This document shows, one piece after another, positions 12,870 to 14,564 of a stretch of 14,564 nucleotides of DNA. The DNA is from DASVLX01 sp035552275 (GTDB taxonomy: Bacteria > Actinomycetota > Actinomycetes > Mycobacteriales > Pseudonocardiaceae): the NCBI GenBank assembly GCA_035552275.1, contig DASZLR010000099.1:1-14564 (forward strand), written 5' to 3'. Below the pieces are notes generated by a model. It saw only the letters and a program-made list of their open reading frames with translations. It did no database searches and was not told the origin of the DNA. Numbering within the stretch: position 1 is the stretch's first letter; each line of letters starts with the position of its first letter. The translations under genes were made by a program, and so were the position numbers.

Positions 12870-12875
12870 TAGACT
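12870..12875 (+). promoter_or_regulatory. Possible -10 element of the GGDEF-EAL gene
   Basis: TAGACT fits TANNNT and lies 25 bases before the GTG at 12901. The upstream CTGACA (12851-12856) looks like a -35 element, but its 13-bp spacer is too short for a standard housekeeping promoter. Confidence 0.3.
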
Positions 12876-12900
12876 TCCATTTCCCCGGACTGGAACCACG

Positions 12901-14564
12901 GTGCCACGAATGTCGGACGCTAGCCATAAACTGGACGTCGCGTCGGCCGCACATGACAGTCGCCGCGAGCGGCTGGTGCTTGCCCGAAAATGGGCTTATC
13001 TACTCGTCAGTGTCGTTTTCGTGCCGTTGAGTCAAAAAGAGCTTGAACAGGAATTTCTCGGTCTGGTGGACGCTTTGTGCGACGCGGTGCACAGCGAGCC
13101 GTTCAACCCGCGGCCGGCCCGTGCGGCGGGCGCCCGGCTGGTCGAGTTGGGCTGTTTCAGTGACGACGTGCTTCCGTGCACAGTGGACGTTCTGGGCAAG
13201 GGATTGGTGTCCAGAAAGGAGTTCCAGCCGATCGAGCGGTTCGCGGAGCGGATCGCGCTCGGCTTGGGCGCGTTGGCCGGCGGCTTCGCCCAGGCGAACC
13301 GGCGGGCCACGTTCGACCAGCAGGAACACATGCAGCAGTCGCTGATCAAAGCGGTCCGGGATGCCCAGCTGAGTCTGCGGGAGAGCGAGGCGCGGTTCGA
13401 CAAGGTCGCCACGTCGTCGGCGAGCGGCATCATGATCACCGCCCGGGACGGGCGGCTCATCTGGGCCAACAGCGCGATAACACACATCCTCGGGTACACC
13501 CTCGCCGAGCTTGAGGAAATGACCCTGTTCGACATCGTGCTCACCGACTCGGCGCCCGAACTGCGGGAAAGCTATCAGGAGCTGCTGGTCGGCGGGACGG
13601 ACCGGATCAGACGTCCGGAGCAACTGCTCCGCAAGGACGGGGACATCGCGCGCATCTCGTTGACCGCGTCCCTGGTGCGGGGCGACAAGGACCGGCCGGG
13701 CCATGTCGTCACGGTGGTCGATGACGCCACCGAACTCACGCTGCTACAGGGCGAGCTGACCCGTCGGGCCCTGCACGACATGCTGACCGGCCTGCCGAAC
13801 CGGCCATCGCTGCGCACAGGTCTGGAGAACGCGCTGCGCCGGGCCGATCCGGCGCACGGCGTCTCCCTGTTCCACCTGGGCCTGGACGGGTTCTCGGTCA
13901 TCTGCGACGGTCTGGGCCGGCAGGTTGGTGAGCGGCTGCTGGTGGAGGTCGGCTGGCGGTTGAAGGCCGTCGTGGCCGGCGAAGTGGCCATGGTCGCGCG
14001 GCTGGACGGCGCCAGGTTCGGCATCCTGGTGACGAACTCGGCCACCACTCCGAGCATCACCACCATGGTGGCGAACATCAACGACGCGCTCTCCCGACCG
14101 ACCTATGTGGACGGTCACGGCCTGGTCGTGACCGCGAGCGTCGGCGTGGTGCACCGGCCCTCGGCGGATCTGGATCCGACCGAGATACTTCAGGCGGCGG
14201 ACCTCGCGCTGCACCGAACCAAGGCCGCCGGGCGCGGCCAGTGGGCGCTGTTCCATCCGGACCAGGACATCCGGATCCGGCAGAACTACCGGCTGGCCGC
14301 GGACATGCCCGGCCGGTGGGACAACGGCGAGATCAGCGTGGTCTGCCGGCCGGTGGCCGAGTTGACCGATGGCCGGACCATCGGCGTGGCCGCGCAACTG
14401 CGCTGGGACCACCCCGACCTCGGCCCGCTACCGCACGACCGATGCGTCGAACTGGCCGAGCAGACCGGGCTGATCATGCCGCTCGGGGACTGGCTGCTGC
14501 GGATCGCGAGCCAGCAGTTCGGCTGGTGGCGTCGGCGGCTGGCCCAGGACCTGCTGCTGACGGT
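12901..14564 (+). CDS. PAS-GGDEF-EAL protein with degenerate catalytic motifs (3' truncated by window)
   Basis: The frame runs open from GTG at 12901 to the window edge (554 residues seen, C-terminus missing). ATG at 12910 is an alternative start; neither has a strong ribosome binding site. Residues 27-135 form an N-terminal helical domain, followed by a linker helix (about 137-165), a PAS domain (about 165-282), a GGDEF domain (about 288-455) and the beginning of an EAL domain (from about 460). The GGDEF motif reads DGARF at 369-373, the first metal-binding Asp is Gly (G327), and the substrate Asn is Cys (C335). The EAL motif reads AAQ at 497-499. Both active sites therefore look dead, so a cyclic-di-GMP sensor or scaffold role is more likely than turnover. 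No membrane segment is certain; residues 32-42 are hydrophobic but short. Confidence 0.85.
   Translation, partial: MPRMSDASHKLDVASAAHDSRRERLVLARKWAYLLVSVVFVPLSQKELEQEFLGLVDALCDAVHSEPFNPRPARAAGARLVELGCFSDDVLPCTVDVLGKGLVSRKEFQPIERFAERIALGLGALAGGFAQANRRATFDQQEHMQQSLIKAVRDAQLSLRESEARFDKVATSSASGIMITARDGRLIWANSAITHILGYTLAELEEMTLFDIVLTDSAPELRESYQELLVGGTDRIRRPEQLLRKDGDIARISLTASLVRGDKDRPGHVVTVVDDATELTLLQGELTRRALHDMLTGLPNRPSLRTGLENALRRADPAHGVSLFHLGLDGFSVICDGLGRQVGERLLVEVGWRLKAVVAGEVAMVARLDGARFGILVTNSATTPSITTMVANINDALSRPTYVDGHGLVVTASVGVVHRPSADLDPTEILQAADLALHRTKAAGRGQWALFHPDQDIRIRQNYRLAADMPGRWDNGEISVVCRPVAELTDGRTIGVAAQLRWDHPDLGPLPHDRCVELAEQTGLIMPLGDWLLRIASQQFGWWRRRLAQDLLLT

Overview
The window is high-GC DNA with GTG-rich start codons and purine-rich ribosome binding sites. 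Its gene families point to a filamentous actinomycete: an FprB-type ferredoxin reductase, a PF04672-type SAM methyltransferase, an XRE/TPR regulator, DUF2277 and a composite GGDEF-EAL protein. A Pseudonocardiales-like host is my guess; the sequence does not fix the genus.

Left part (1-6273), ordinary chromosome. Four or five genes read leftward: a secreted protein of unknown function (51-740), a fused ferredoxin/ferredoxin-NADP reductase (893-2509), an AurF-like diiron oxygenase overlapping it by one base (2509-3423), DNA polymerase IV (3682-4872) with a LexA-type SOS box just upstream, and a conserved hypothetical protein (4924-5535). A tandem ABM-like protein (5653-6273) reads rightward. 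The oxygenase/reductase pair looks like a self-contained oxidation module under a palindromic operator.

Middle part (about 6305-9122), a decayed integrative element. It is bounded by a perfect 17-bp direct repeat. The repeat is the 5' coding end of a DUF2277 gene: the left copy still has the host ATG and reads M-C-R-S-I-K-stop, and the right copy continues into the complete gene behind a ribosome binding site and GTG start supplied by the element. Inside are a short leftward operon of small proteins ending in the C-terminal catalytic part of a tyrosine integrase fused to a membrane segment, a divergent XRE/TPR regulator with tandem repeats in front of it, and a CutA-like gene. Repeated TCTCAC motifs sit near both ends like integrase arm sites. 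The most economical reading is an actinomycete integrative element that lost most of its int and probably its transfer and replication genes by internal deletion. Use of a DUF2277 start codon region as attachment site is the most notable feature of the window.

Right part (9105-14564), chromosome again: the reconstituted DUF2277 gene, a convergent secreted alpha/beta hydrolase (9360-10409) downstream of a cytochrome P450 (10465-11787), a divergent SAM methyltransferase (11949-12773), and a PAS-GGDEF-EAL protein (12901 to the window edge) in which both the cyclase and the phosphodiesterase signature motifs are degenerate. No stretch longer than about 300 bases lacks a gene. I see no rRNA, tRNA or CRISPR array.
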